Shown piece by piece: positions 43,765 to 54,844 of a stretch of DNA of 64,000 nt; within the stretch, counting starts at the first letter, position 1; the number at the start of each line of letters is the position of its first letter. Below the pieces are notes generated by a model, which did not search any database, was not told the origin of the DNA, and saw only the letters and a list, made by a program, of their open reading frames with translations. Made by a program: the position numbers and the translations under genes. Source of the DNA: Phytophthora hibernalis (taxonomy: Eukaryota; Oomycota; Peronosporomycetes; Peronosporales; Peronosporaceae); the NCBI GenBank assembly GCA_012656075.1, contig JAAKBF010000151.1, positions 868,001 to 932,000 of the forward strand, given 5' to 3'.

Positions 43765-45113
43765 CGCGAATGGATTTGTGGGGCTGAACTGCAGCCTGGA
43801 GGGGAAGGAGAGCGCGTAACTGACCAGACGTCCGCTGGCTGGAAAGATCCGCGAGAAAGTGTCGCGTGAAAGGCGAAAAACTGCGACTGTATGAAGGCGA
43901 CCGACTGTAGGCGGAGGATGAAGAGCTAGCCTTGGGTGCGTGCAGATAGGATAGCTTCTGGGCTGGATAAGAGTGACAGAAGGTGGGTTCCGTAGACTGA
44001 GACCTGGGTAAACCGATATGGATACAGATGGAGATAACGGATATCAGTAGATGCCATCTACTAGATGGTTAAAATGTTGGGGAGGGATGAGTCAATGGAT
44101 ACTGATATTGTTTAACTGTGTGGCGATGGGGGCGCACGTATACACTCACTCTCTGCCTTCTGTGCAGATGGAGGCGGCGCTGGACGATATGGTACCCTTT
44201 AGCGGAGAGCGTCTTGAGGCTTCGTCGCTATAATGCAGGTGCAGAACGAGAAATATGCACTTGTGATGCGAGTTTTTGCGGGTAAAATACGGCTACATGT
44301 TGTCAACACGAAATGCAATGGCAATAGTCTTCATGTGCTCCTACATATATATGCCGAACTTCCATCAACTGCACCTATGATGGTCATCCACAGAATAGTA
44401 CATAGTGATTGCGTCGAGAACCCACTTTCTAAGGGTATATTTCTTCTTATTCCCGTGTAGGCTACACGGTGTAGCTAAGGGCATTTCTATCGCAAGGTGT
44501 ACTGAATACGTAACTTCAAATCGAAAGCACGCTGAGTGCATGTACACAATACGCTTTGGCCGATATATCGCCCTCGATGCTGCAAGTGGTAAAATACAAG
44601 CTAAAACGGGTCAGTCGTTCGTGTACTCCAAGTGCGCGCTGGTGATTAAAATCGGAGTCAATCATAATCATCCCGAGGAAACATGATCGAGGACTTCGGC
44701 AGCGAATGCGGGAATGCGTTGCATTTATTAAAAAAATAGCGGCGAGGCTGGTTCAAGTGCACATGAAAGGAATGCTGACATGTGAAGAGGAGTTTGGACC
44801 GAAGCTACATGCATCAAGGGACATCTAATGCGAATCGGTAAACTGCTCATACTGCAAGAAATCAACAGGTTTGTGTGAGCTTGTTGAATCTCGTGTGAAC
44901 TTGTGTGACTTTCCCATTGTGATTTTCATATTCCTTTTGACAAGAGGGTACATGCACATGTATTCCAAGTCATGGGATTACTGCGTCTGCACCGCCTATA
45001 CTCGCAATATGTGGCGGCAGGGGGACACCCAAATTCGCTGCGCTATTTGTCGTAAGGTTGCGCAGTCGAGGCTCGAGAACTCAGGCGCTGACAGAGCTGC
45101 CCAGGCCCACACA
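43765..45113. other. Intergenic, no gene seen
   Basis: 1.35 kb between two divergently transcribed genes (VPS9 protein and the Ras fusion). Only short frames without motifs. 43980-44060 has a few short repeated GATATGGATA/GGATATCAGTAGATG words. Confidence 0.4.
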
Positions 45114-46173
45114 ATGAGCGATATGCGGCTCTTCATCTACCGCAACGAGGCGGGCTCCGAGGGCAAGGTGGGCGGACGACAGGTCTCACCTAGAGAGAGA
45201 AGTACTGACAATAGTTCCAACTGCAGGTCATGAGTCTCAAGGCCAGGGACAGCATCACGCGCCTCAAGAAGGTGGCCAGCAAGAAACTGGGCGTCCGTGC
45301 CAAGCGGCTGTTCCTCGCCAGTGGCGCCGAGATCTCGGATGTGGACGAGCTGCAGAACAACGACACGCTCTACGTCTCACAGGGAGAGGCCTTCTACAAG
45401 AGTCTGGGTATGGTGCTGTCTGCAGTAAAAGGTGGAGCGTAGTAGACTGATGAGCTCTGTGTACAGGTCCTGCTAATGGTCAAGAGACGTTCCACATGTC
45501 GGTGCTGGGGTCGGGCGGCGTGGGCAAAAGCGCACTGACGCTGCGCTTCGTGAGAGACTATTTCGTGAAAGACTGGGACCCCACCATTGAAGACGCGTAC
45601 AGGAAAGCTATCACCGTGGACGACGGACTGTGCATGCTGGAGATCCTGGACACTGCAGGACAGGACGTACGTTGCAGGATGGAGTCTTGTTGGTTGGACT
45701 TGTCTGACGTGTTTTGCGTCATTGGTGCAGGACTTTGAGTCGCTACGAGGACAGTGGATGATGGACAAGGACGGCTATGTTTTTGTATATAGTATGGATT
45801 CGCGGATCTCACTTCACGTGCGTGCTGCTTGCTGTCTTCTACTGGTTCAAGTTTCGCAGCTGACGTTGATGTGTTGGTGACGACAGGAGCTGCAACCGTT
45901 TTCGACCTGCACCTTCAGATCAACGAGAGTCGCCGTCCGCTACCGCCTATTATCCTCGTGGCCAACAAGAAAGACGTGGTAGACCGGGACCCGAGCAAGT
46001 GCCAAGTGAGTACGGAGGAAGGAAGGCGGATAGCACACTCGTACAACGCGCGCTACATCGAGACGAGCGCGTTGACAGGAGCCAACGTGACGGCCGTTTT
46101 CGAGACTTTTGTGCGCGAGGTGCGTCGGAAGAAGGTGCCCAAGCCCAAGAAGAGCTCCTGCCACATCCTGTAG
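45114..46173 (+). CDS. Ras-like small GTPase fused to an N-terminal KHA-like domain (one frameshift)
   Basis: Five exons with introns 45168-45226, 45408-45466, 45667-45730 and 45818-45886; phases match and the total is 270 codons if one T is missing from the run at 45899-45902. Residues about 1-75 (MRLFIYRNEAGSEGK, KVASKKLGVRAKRLFLASGA, EISDVDELQNNDTLYV) resemble the KHA domain of plant K+ channels and KCTD9-type proteins. The rest is a complete Ras domain: P-loop GSGGVGKSA, switch I DPTIEDAY, switch II DTAGQDDFE (Gln kept), NKKD and ETSAL. The C-terminus is a polybasic stretch plus CHIL, a CaaX box whose Leu favours geranylgeranylation. Predicted membrane signalling switch. Confidence 0.85.
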
Positions 46174-46369
46174 CGTCACTGGCCTGAACTCACTGCGCAG
46201 CACACCCAAGAGGCCAGTATAGACACGACTATGAGTAAATAGACAGCAGCACGGCGATGATAACCAAACCGCCGCACACTGGAGGGTGGGCTAACGTGAA
46301 ACTTCATTTTGACTGAACATCACAAATTTCTAAGCGGAGGTTGCGCAACTTAGTTGCTTAAGTTTTCCC

Positions 46370-46395
46370 AAACCCATTTCATTTCATTCAAAATT
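46370..46395 (+). promoter_or_regulatory. Inr-like element before the INCENP gene
   Basis: ACCCATTTCATTTCATTCAA followed by AATTC contains overlapping TCATTTC/TCATTCA initiator words 25-45 bp upstream of ATG 46420, as expected for oomycete core promoters. Confidence 0.45.
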
Positions 46396-46419
46396 CAAAT
46401 TGCTAAGAAAAAGGCTGCT

Positions 46420-49400
46420 ATGGGCGACGAGGTGGTGCGCGTACGCGGCCACCTGCAGAGTCTGGCGCTCGACAAATGGCGGACGGTGGAGCAGAGACAC
46501 GCGCGCAACGTGTCGTGGCTGCGGGAGGAGCTGGAGCAGATCTCGCACTCGCTGGAGATCAAGGTGCGCTTCGAAGCGAAGGAGGCGGCTTTAGCGCCTT
46601 TTCCCAGGTAAATACAGGGGTTTTGGTCCTTATTAAGGGTGGGTGGAGGTAATTCACGGTTGTTTACGTGTTATACCAGTCTGGAGGATGCACTGGAGGT
46701 GTCGCAGCCAGTGCTGAAGAAGCAGAAGGTGGAGGAGCAGAAGTACGAGACGCGGAAGTCGCTACGGCCTCGTGCGGAGAGTGTGGAGGTGGATACACGG
46801 ACGAGGAAGAGAGGCCGCCCGTCTCAGGTGGTGCTGCAGGACCCTGGCAAGCTGAAGGTGGTGGAACTACGGTCCGAACTGAAGAAGAGAGGACTGCGCT
46901 CTAGTGGTTTGAAGGCCGTGCTGTTTGACCGACTGCTGGACGCGTTGGAGGAGGAGCAGAAGGAGGATGCAGGAGACAACATAGCGGGACTGAAGGAGAC
47001 AGAGGAGGAGGAGCAGGAGGACGCAGGACAGATAAATAAGCTGGAAGAGGAGGAGCAGCAGGTGATTGTCATTGACGACGAGACGGAGGACGAGCAGGAG
47101 GTGATTGTCATTGACGATGACGACGAGGATGAGATCGTGCGAGAGAGCATCGGATCCGACAAGTCCCCAGGTGGATATTTGCCAAGTCAGACGACAGCTC
47201 CTGAAGTTGTGTTGTCTGGTGAGGATGCGGACAATGTGGTGGAGTTCGTCCCTGAGGTTGAAGGGGACCCATACAGTTCACCACCAGACCCAAGAAGCAG
47301 AGATGGCGAAGGGGCAAACGCAGGTCACTCTTCCCGGACAGAGGAAACGCCAGCTGCTGGAGTGGAGACAGCAATGACTGCCCTGGAAACAGAAGCAGAC
47401 GAACGCGAACAGCAAGTGCTTCCGTCTGAGATGAATAGCAGTTCTACGCCTGGCATCGAGTTTGCTGTCGATGATGGATCGAAGGACTTGATAACCCACG
47501 ACGACCTGAAGCTGACGAGAAAATCGATTCAGTTTGGAGGCAGGAGGAGTGAACTGTCGAGTCCACTAGCGTGGAAGCGAAAGTCTATTCTGCGAAAAGC
47601 TTCGTCACTAGCGCCGAGCACGCGTGGGCTTAGCCGGAAGGTCAGCTTTGCTCCGACAGACAAGGTGGACATTATATTCGAAAGCTCCCAGACCGATTCA
47701 ACCCAGCCGGATCCCAGTCCACAAAAATCTACGTTGTCTGATGACGCCCACTCTCCGCGAAGAGATATTGAAGACCCCAGCCCCGATGCATTTCCAGAAG
47801 CTCAAGCGAAGGTGCCATTGGTCGGCACACTGGTGGGTCCTGATTCCGCCTCAACATCACCTAAGGATCCTACAGCTATTGAAGACGTCAGCTCCGACAC
47901 AATTCCAGAAGCAAAAGCAAAGCCTGTTGGAACGCGGGTGACCCGAGCTGCCGCCTCCACATCACCTAAGGATCCTACAGATATTGAAGACGTCAGCTCC
48001 GATGCTGAAGGAAAGCCGCAATCGGTTGAAACACCGGTTGCTCCAGTTTCCGCCTCAATTTCACGTAAGGATCCTACAGATATTGAAGACATCAGCTCCG
48101 ACGCTGAAGCAAAGCCGCAATCGGTTGGAACACCTGTGGCTCCAGCTTCCGTCTCAACATCACGTAAGGATCCTACAGATATTGAAGACATCAGCTCCGA
48201 CGCTGAAGCAAAGCCGCAATCGGTTGGAACACCGGTGGCTCCAGCTTCCGTCTCAACATCACGTAAGGATCCTACAGATATTGAAGACGCCAGCTCCGAT
48301 GCTGAAGCAAAGCCGCAATCGGTTGGAACACCGGTGGCTCCAGCTTCCACCTCAACATCACCTAAGGATCCTACAGCTATTGAAGACGTCAGCTCCGACA
48401 CATTTCCAGAAGCAGAAGCAAAGCCTGTTGGAACGCGGGTGACCCGAGCTGCCGCCTCCACATCACCTAAGGATCCTACAGATATTGAAGACGCCAGCTC
48501 CGATGCTGAAGCAAAGCCGCAATCGGTTGGAACACCGGTGGCTCCAGCTTCCACCTCAACATCACCTAAGGATCCTACAGCTATTGAAGGCGTCAGCTCC
48601 GACGCTGAAGCGAAGTCCCAACCTATTGGAACACCGGTGACTCCAGTTTCCGCCTCAATTTCATCTAACGGTCCTACAGATATTAGAGCTACCCGCTCCG
48701 ACGCATTTCAGAAGCTCAATCTGTCGGAGCACCTGTGGCTCCAGCTTCCACCTCATTTTTACCTAATGATCCTGTATATATTGAAGACACCAGCTCCGAC
48801 GCATTTCCAGAAGCTAAAGCGACGCAATCTGTCGGAACACCGGTGGTCCCAGCTCCCGCCTCAGTTCCACCTAAGGACCCTACTCCTACTCAAGTTGAAC
48901 CCGAAAAAGAGACCGAGGAGGAGCGCAAAGAACGAGAATTCCAGGCGAACGTAGCGCGCGAGACTCAGCGGCTTCGACTTGCTGCGAAGTTGTCTGCTCA
49001 AAAGCGGCTTGGAGAAGCCAAGGCTAAAGCGTTTTGGGTGAAGAGTGAACAGCTCAAGTTACGGACTTCGTCGGCTGGTAACAAAAGAGTGGTGCTCTGA
49101 CGCCCATGCCCTCGTCAGATAAGTCCGCTGCTGATCATGTTTCTCCGCCAATATCGACATCTGAAAGTTCTTCAGCAGCTTCGAATGGAACGAGGACTCA
49201 AGGTTCAATAATTTCGCCACGTCTTGAGAGAGAAGGTAAGAACCATGCTTCTGTACGACCAGCAGCCCGCCAAGATGAAGTGGAAGAGATCTCCAATGTG
49301 TCATCAACCTTCGAAAGTTTGCTACACGAACCCGGGGCTCCTCGATCCACGTATTCAGCGGTCGAATACAAACATGAGGTCGAGCGCTTGATGTCGCATC

Positions 49401-50691
49401 GGCTCGGTGATAAACCAACCGCGAAGTCTATGCCAGTTACGGTGACTGTACCACATGTATCAGCCGAAAGTCACGCAGTGGGTTTGGACATCATCGAAAA
49501 GGTGCCCAGGCAAGAATCGGACGGGTCTTCCTTTTTGACGTCGATGGGATCGTATAAGGGAGTACCTGACAAGAAACCTCATCCTCCCAAGATGCGGATG
49601 CCTGGACCTTTTGAAACTCGCAACCGATCCGACTCACTGTCCTCGACGGTGTCATCAATTCCGGAGACCTCAGTTGTGGAAACTACTTTGAAAGCCGGTG
49701 CTTCGATCACTGCCAATGGTGGTCGTAGAATTATCTCGAATTTAGTCGGTGGATTGCACTCTTTTACCTCGCTGCTGGAGAAAAAACCCTCGCAAGAAAG
49801 CAACAGTGGTCGCAGTGCGCCTGTTGTAACCTCCCTCAAGTTGGCCGAGAGGTCACGTGCGGTGGAGGAGAAGAAAAGGTTGGAGAAGGAGAAACGCAAG
49901 GCCATTTTGAAGAAGAAAATGGGAGAGCACAAGAAGGCTGCAGCGCTCAAGGAGAAAGCGGAGAAAGATGCGCAGGCAAAACGAGAGCAGGAGCGTCAGA
50001 ACGAGCGGAAGAAGCGTGAAGCCGAGCTTGCGAGAAATCGTCACCAAAAGCTGAGAGAGATGCGTGCAGGGATAGAGAAGAAGCGAGCAATGCGCGCAGC
50101 CGAAAAGAAGTCTGCCTACGATAGTGCGACTGCGGAATCCAGATCTGCTGCCACGGCTACTTCGGCGTCATACCATAAGCACCGCGGTCTGGCAAGTGCG
50201 TCTGAAGCGCCCCAACCTGTTGCAAAGCAGAAGCCTGTTTCAAACCATGTGCCCAAACCTGTCTCGAAGCCAGCACCGGTATCAAAGTCTGCTCCTAAGC
50301 CTACTCCCAAACCTGTGCTGACAACTCCCCACCTGCGAGGCAGGCTCTGAAAAATCGTTCGCCCGAGATCGTGAATTATGAAATGTCGGACAAGGACAGC
50401 AGTGACTCAGAGTCTGAGCGGCCCGGGAAGAAGAAGGTACCGAGGTGGGCGCAGAAAGATCACCTCAACAAGATCCTACATGCGCAGTTTGGCAATAAAG
50501 CCGTGGATCCGTCACCCGCGGTTTTCCAGGACTTTGTGGACACGTGCGACCTCGAGACCATCTTCGAGACGACCGATATTCGCAAGAAGAAGAAGTTTGC
50601 GAGACGGACTAGCAGCGGCAACTGGTTGGCCGACCGGCCGACAGCGCGGGACAGAGCACTATACCAACGTGACATGGGATACGAGCGGTGA
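46420..50691 (+). CDS. INCENP homologue (chromosomal passenger complex) with SAP domain, SIM-like motifs and tandem repeats
   Basis: One intron (46608-46679) and three one-base losses (48709, A-run 49083-49086, C-run 50327-50330) give exactly 1401 codons. The N-terminus is a short helical region (HLQSLALDKWRTVEQRHARN). A SAP motif follows (LKVVELRSELKKRGLRSSGL), then two acidic SUMO-interaction-like motifs (QQVIVIDDE, QEVIVIDDD). About eleven 33-35 residue repeats occupy 47752-48890. A long charged single-alpha-helix-like region (RLEKEKRKAILKKKMGEHKK and on) precedes the C-terminal IN-box: VPRWAQKDHLNKILHAQFG, LETIFETTD and the Aurora-phosphorylated type RRTSSGNW. INCENP activates Aurora kinase and guides it to centromeres and the spindle midzone. 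The stop at 50691 sits in a good donor consensus (GCGGTGAGT), so a further small exon is possible. Confidence 0.8.
47752..48890 (+). repeat. In-frame minisatellite within the INCENP gene (about 11 units of ~100 bp)
   Basis: Units share SxKDPTDIEDxSSDAEAKPQ and SVGTPVAPAS; two units have the variant PVGTRVTRAA. Units 4 and 5 are almost identical at the base level, so expansion is recent. Ser-Ser-Asp and Thr-Pro sites recur in every unit. Confidence 0.9.
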
Positions 50692-50856
50692 GTTGAGCGG
50701 TACAGGTAGGAGTGGAGATTTATGCGTGGTGGCAACTGTACTTTGGTGAAGTGGTCAGAATAATATTTACGAGAGTTGACAGTTTACTCAAACAAGTTTT
50801 AGGGGTGTCGTGGAGGCTACAAGGGGAACCACGAGGTAGGTTGATGATACTGTTGT

Positions 50857-52147
50857 TTACGCTGCTTTCAAGGTCGAGACGCTGCCGGAACTGGTGAACA
50901 CAGCGCGCTTTTGCTCTTTCTTCGAGCTTGGAGCTGGGATGGCGACGTCAATGGCTTTTCGAAGTGCTGCTGCGTTGGCACCGCGACTGAAGAACTCGTC
51001 TCCCGAAGCGAAACTGCTCGATCGACGAGGTCTCGTGTGCATGGATGAAAAGAAGGCCGATGTTGCAGTCGATGCGCCACTGCTAAAGCCGTCGAAGGAT
51101 TCGCTGGGGCCACGTTCAGTATCCGTGGCGGTCGAAGTGAAGATCTTGAAATCGCCCGAAGCGTAGATGCGCAAGATGGTCTCGTCCTGCGCCAGCAAGT
51201 CCATGACGTGGTCTGCCAGATTTTCCAGCGTGGTTTCCATTTTTGTGGCGGCGGTAGGTTTACGAGCGCGGGTGTCCAGCGCGACAAGGCATCCAATTGC
51301 TGGGCCAGACGACTCACGAACATCAAACAGTGGAGAAGCCCCGAAAAACTGGAATGTACTAGGATCGGCTGCAGGAGCTGTAGACGACGGGCTGCTGGAA
51401 TCGGGTACTGTGAAGGCGGTTTGGGAGTTGACCGCGCGACTGCAGATGGCGAGAAACGTGGGGTCGTGCAGCACGCGAGAGTGAAGTCCTTTGTGCGATG
51501 ACCCAAAGGTGCTTCCCTGGACGAGCACAATGGCTCCGCCGATGCAGTCGAGGTAGTCAAGGAGCAGGGAGCAGACGGAGTGTAGCTTCTGGTTACGATA
51601 TTGGCTCACCACCACGTCGAACTCGCCCACACTCTGCGGCGGTGAAGCCGTGGGTGTAATTGACCAAGAAAACGAGCATGGAGAGGCGGGAGTGGAGGGA
51701 GCGCAGTCACTCATCGTCATAGTCGCGAGCGAGTCGACCGATCGGCTCAAGTGGAGTCTCGAGCCCTGTGAATCTCCTGTGAACGGCCAATCGACATCAC
51801 CTCCAAGCGCCGGCTTGGGGTGTTCTTCTGGACGCACCGAGCACACGTGAAGGCCAAGTCGACCCCTTTCTCCGGGACGTCCACCAAGCAGAACCCAAGG
51901 CACCGACGACAGCAAATGTCCCCACACTGCAATCATCAACGGGAGGTGAGTACCTTGGTCTGTTTTCAAGATGAACATATCAACTTACCGCTCGGCAGTG
52001 GTGTTTCCAGCGGAGCAGCCCGAACTTCTTGGAGCAAATGCCGCAGCGTGAGGCCTTGTCGTCCTGCCTCCATGTCGATACAGGCACGCCAGGGACGACC
52101 TTGGGGCCCGAGTGAGCCCGCGGTGGGAACGAGCGGCTATCGGCCAT
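50857..52147 (-). CDS. FYVE zinc finger plus GAF-like domain protein (one frameshift)
   Basis: Exon 1 from ATG 52147 encodes MADSRSFPPRAHSGPK and the first half of a FYVE finger (WRQDDKASRCGICSKKFGLL, RWKHHCRA). Intron 51988-51927 (GT-AG) joins it to CGDICCRRCLGFCLVDVPEK and TCARC, completing the zinc ligands and the PI3P-binding R-x-HHC-R-x-CG motif. One base lost in the G-run 51817-51820 (plus strand) connects this to a long frame with a GAF-like fold (CSLLLDYLDCIGGAIVLVQG to VALDTRARKP and LADHVMDLLA). It has 409 residues in total. Predicted to bind PI3P on endosomes; the ligand of the GAF-like part is unknown. An upstream ATG at 52284 lies in a different frame. Confidence 0.65.
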
Positions 52148-52727
52148 TTTGGGAGTTGTGGACTATCTGGCGCAAGATGATCAGGTTCACTAATTCGCGA
52201 GGAAGCCTCGGCAAATTGGGGAATGGGATGGATAGCGAGCTGGACCGTTGCGTCTGCCATGCTGCGCTCTGGCGATGGTCTCACCTTGCTGCTGTGGAGA
52301 CCTCGGCGTCTTCTAAAATCGGCTGAACTTGTGATCTCAACGCCTCAACGGCACCGTTTGGTAATGTTCCTGTTCAGCGGACCGTTTCGAGCAAAGTCAC
52401 GCGCGGCGTCCGACCAAGTGTTTAGCAACGATAAAGCTGCCTTCAAATTCGCCCTTGTGCCCCCAACGCCTGGAACGGCAAAGGAAGTTGCAGGGAAGAA
52501 TTGCAGCATAACGGCTACAATTTTTTATCTGGCCGTGCGTTGCGATGTTCAGCACCTTGGCTGAGAGATCCTGCCTCTTCCCTGACGCAAATGCAGACTA
52601 CTTCGAAGTAGTTGATACTTTGCTGGGCTGAGAAGGAAATGCTCCGGCGGACTTATTTTCAGCGCCAGCAAGCAGAAAACGTCGGCCTCTATAGCCGCTG
52701 ACACTTTGAGCCATCCAGAGGTCGGCT
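52148..52727. other. Divergent promoter region
   Basis: 580 bp between the FYVE gene and the next gene on the opposite strand. Short frames only; it may contain an upstream N-terminal part of the FYVE protein. Confidence 0.4.
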
Positions 52728-54257
52728 ATGACGGACGTGAACGCCAGCGACAAAGACACCGTCTCCACGCTCGTCTTGCTGGGGGAAAATGAATATGTAC
52801 TTCGCGCTTCGCCAGGTCGCGTGGTGTTCGACAACTACAGTGGCGATGAGGTAAGTCTCGACGGCAAACATGCTGCCTTAACCGCGTGCATCCTTCATTG
52901 ACGTCGGATTGTCTTGTCAACACAATTCTCAGGCAAGTTCAGAGCAAGCAATCACGCTGACACTCGAAAGAGAACGCGAAAGCTACTCCGGCAGGTCGTT
53001 GTCGTCAACTAGTGCGGCTGTCCCAATCATTCTATCTACCCCTTCCACGCCTCGATTTGAGCTACATCAAGTTTCATCGCACGACGTGGTCCTTCATCGT
53101 CTCCGCTGGAGTGCCTGCTGAGTCCTAGCTCGCCAAGGACTTATATGGTCAAGTTTAGGCCCCCTGCGGTGTCCGAGAGCGATTTCGTATGGGACGACTT
53201 CCAGGACCAACTCGTGATTCACACAAGACTCAGCAAATTGGTCGTCTATTTGGAGGCGTGGAAATACGCCGTACCGGCAGCTCTCTCTCACGATCATGGC
53301 AACAATTTGCTGTTCCCATCTTCACTGCCTGATGTGAAAGCCCCACCACTAAAGCGCTTTGGTGCGATCGAGCGGAACGGTGGCCAGTGTCAGTCACCGA
53401 CCAAGCACACAGAACCCGTGAAGTCTGCCTCAACGACGATGCTGGACGACAGCAACAGCCTGGACGCCTCACCAAAGCCTCGAACCCCATGTGCTGAGAC
53501 TTTACGCCCGTTATCATCGTCCCGCGAGAGTCTTGACGAATCTTCATTGGTAAATGCTGGCCAGCCCCGCTCCCTGTGGTGACTGCTGTACAATCTCAAC
53601 GTGAAGCTGAAGAAGTGATTTTGAAACTACGTCGCCGACGAACTGCACGAAGCAACGCTAAAGAACCGGTTGGGGTATCCCCTACATCAGTCACAGATAG
53701 ACAGCTGTTCCCAGAGACGGTGGCTCTCGATGCACACACCAAAGCTGAACTAGAGGATTTCAACAATTTGGTTGCCGCTGCCAGCGACCACGTAACAAGG
53801 CAAGCTGCCAAAGCCAAGAGTGAGTTGGCGTATTATCAGCATCTTCAACTTCCGACGCCACCTCGTGACACCGCAGCACTAAAACCAAGAAATCCTCGGC
53901 AAATGTCAGCAGTGCCAAAGCGCCCATCCAAATTGCCATCACTACTACGACCATCTTCCGGAGAAGCAACCACACCAAACACCTCAATGAACAACCAAGA
54001 GAAGTCTCTACCTGACCAAGAAGCAGTACGTCGAGTGTCTCGCCAACGAATTGTGAAAACGACCAAGCTACAGTCTCTACCAGTGAAAAGGCCAAAAGCT
54101 TGGAAAGCTCCAGATCACGAACCAACAACACGGATCGGAATCCGAATTGAGCGACTTTGATGAATCTGACCCAGAAGTAGACGAGGCTCCAGTTATGCCT
54201 GACGATCTCAGTGGTGTGGCCACGTTAGATGCCTACGACCCCAACCTCAGTTTTTGA
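52728..54257 (+). CDS. Unknown protein, basic and low-complexity, acidic C-terminus (frame-broken)
   Basis: ATG 52728, intron 52851-52932 (GTAAGT...CTCAG), then a frame interrupted by about three one-base slips (near 53118, 53565 and 54130); total length with them allowed for is 483 codons. The first 110 residues look folded (STLVLLGENEYVLRASPGRV, AITLTLERERESY, SHDVVLHRLRW, FVWDDFQDQLVIHTRLSKLV). The rest is Ser/Pro/Lys-rich with a helical part (HTKAELEDFNNLVAAASDHV) and ends in an acidic tail (SDFDESDPEVDEAP, DAYDPNLSF). No family was recognised. Confidence 0.5.
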
Positions 54258-54285
54258 TTCATTGAGTTACGACTACAAAACAGTT

Positions 54286-54696
54286 CTAACTGCCTCGGTA
54301 CGTGGAGAACCCGAAGGGATTGAGCAGCAGAGGCACGTGGTAATGTTGACTCGGGTCATTCACCACGAAAACGATCGTGACTTCCGGGTAGAAAAACTCA
54401 GTCACGTCATTGGCCACGAAGTAGTCCTGGGTGTAAAACACCATGCGGTAGGTACCGGCTCTGAAGGGGGAGTTAGAGGCACCAAGGGGACGCCACACGT
54501 CCGTCTGAATTGGTGCGACCTTCACTGACGCTTGTCCAGGCCCCGCTCTGCAGTTTCTGCAGCTCCACGCGAATGTTGGCGGCCGGACGACCGACGGAAG
54601 TGTCGAGCACGTGCGACGTCACGGGGACGCGTAGCTCATGGGGAGAGTCGAGAGGTGGCGATGGACAGCAGAGAGACGACGGGAAGCTGAGGACAT
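54286..54696 (-). CDS. 5-hydroxyisourate hydrolase (transthyretin-like) with N-terminal PTS2
   Basis: Second step of urate degradation to allantoin. The middle part shows VTSHVLDTSVGRPAANI, the N-terminal family signature, and the frame ends in the tetrapeptide YRGS that characterises HIU hydrolases. Active-site elements His (SHVLD), Arg (RVELQ) and the terminal YRGS are all visible. Two opposite one-base slips (G-run 54640-54643; about 54492-54498) place the middle in another frame; with both, length is 136 residues. The N-terminus MSSASRRLSAVHRHLSTLP contains RLSAVHRHL, a perfect peroxisomal PTS2 (R-L-x5-H-L), as in the peroxisomal enzymes of animals and plants. Confidence 0.8.
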
Positions 54697-54844
54697 GGAG
54701 TGAATGCGAATGCTAGATCTGATTATAGAGCGACAGAAGGATTCGGAGTATTACGGAATTCTGTCGATGTATTACGGAATTCTGTCGCTATGTATTGTCG
54801 ATTTCTACCAATTAAATCACTGGATTTCCTTCAGTACTACGTAA

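Noticed and set aside
47802..48554. Minus-strand 250-codon repetitive ORF
   Set aside because: Antisense of the INCENP minisatellite; open only because the repeat unit is a multiple of three.
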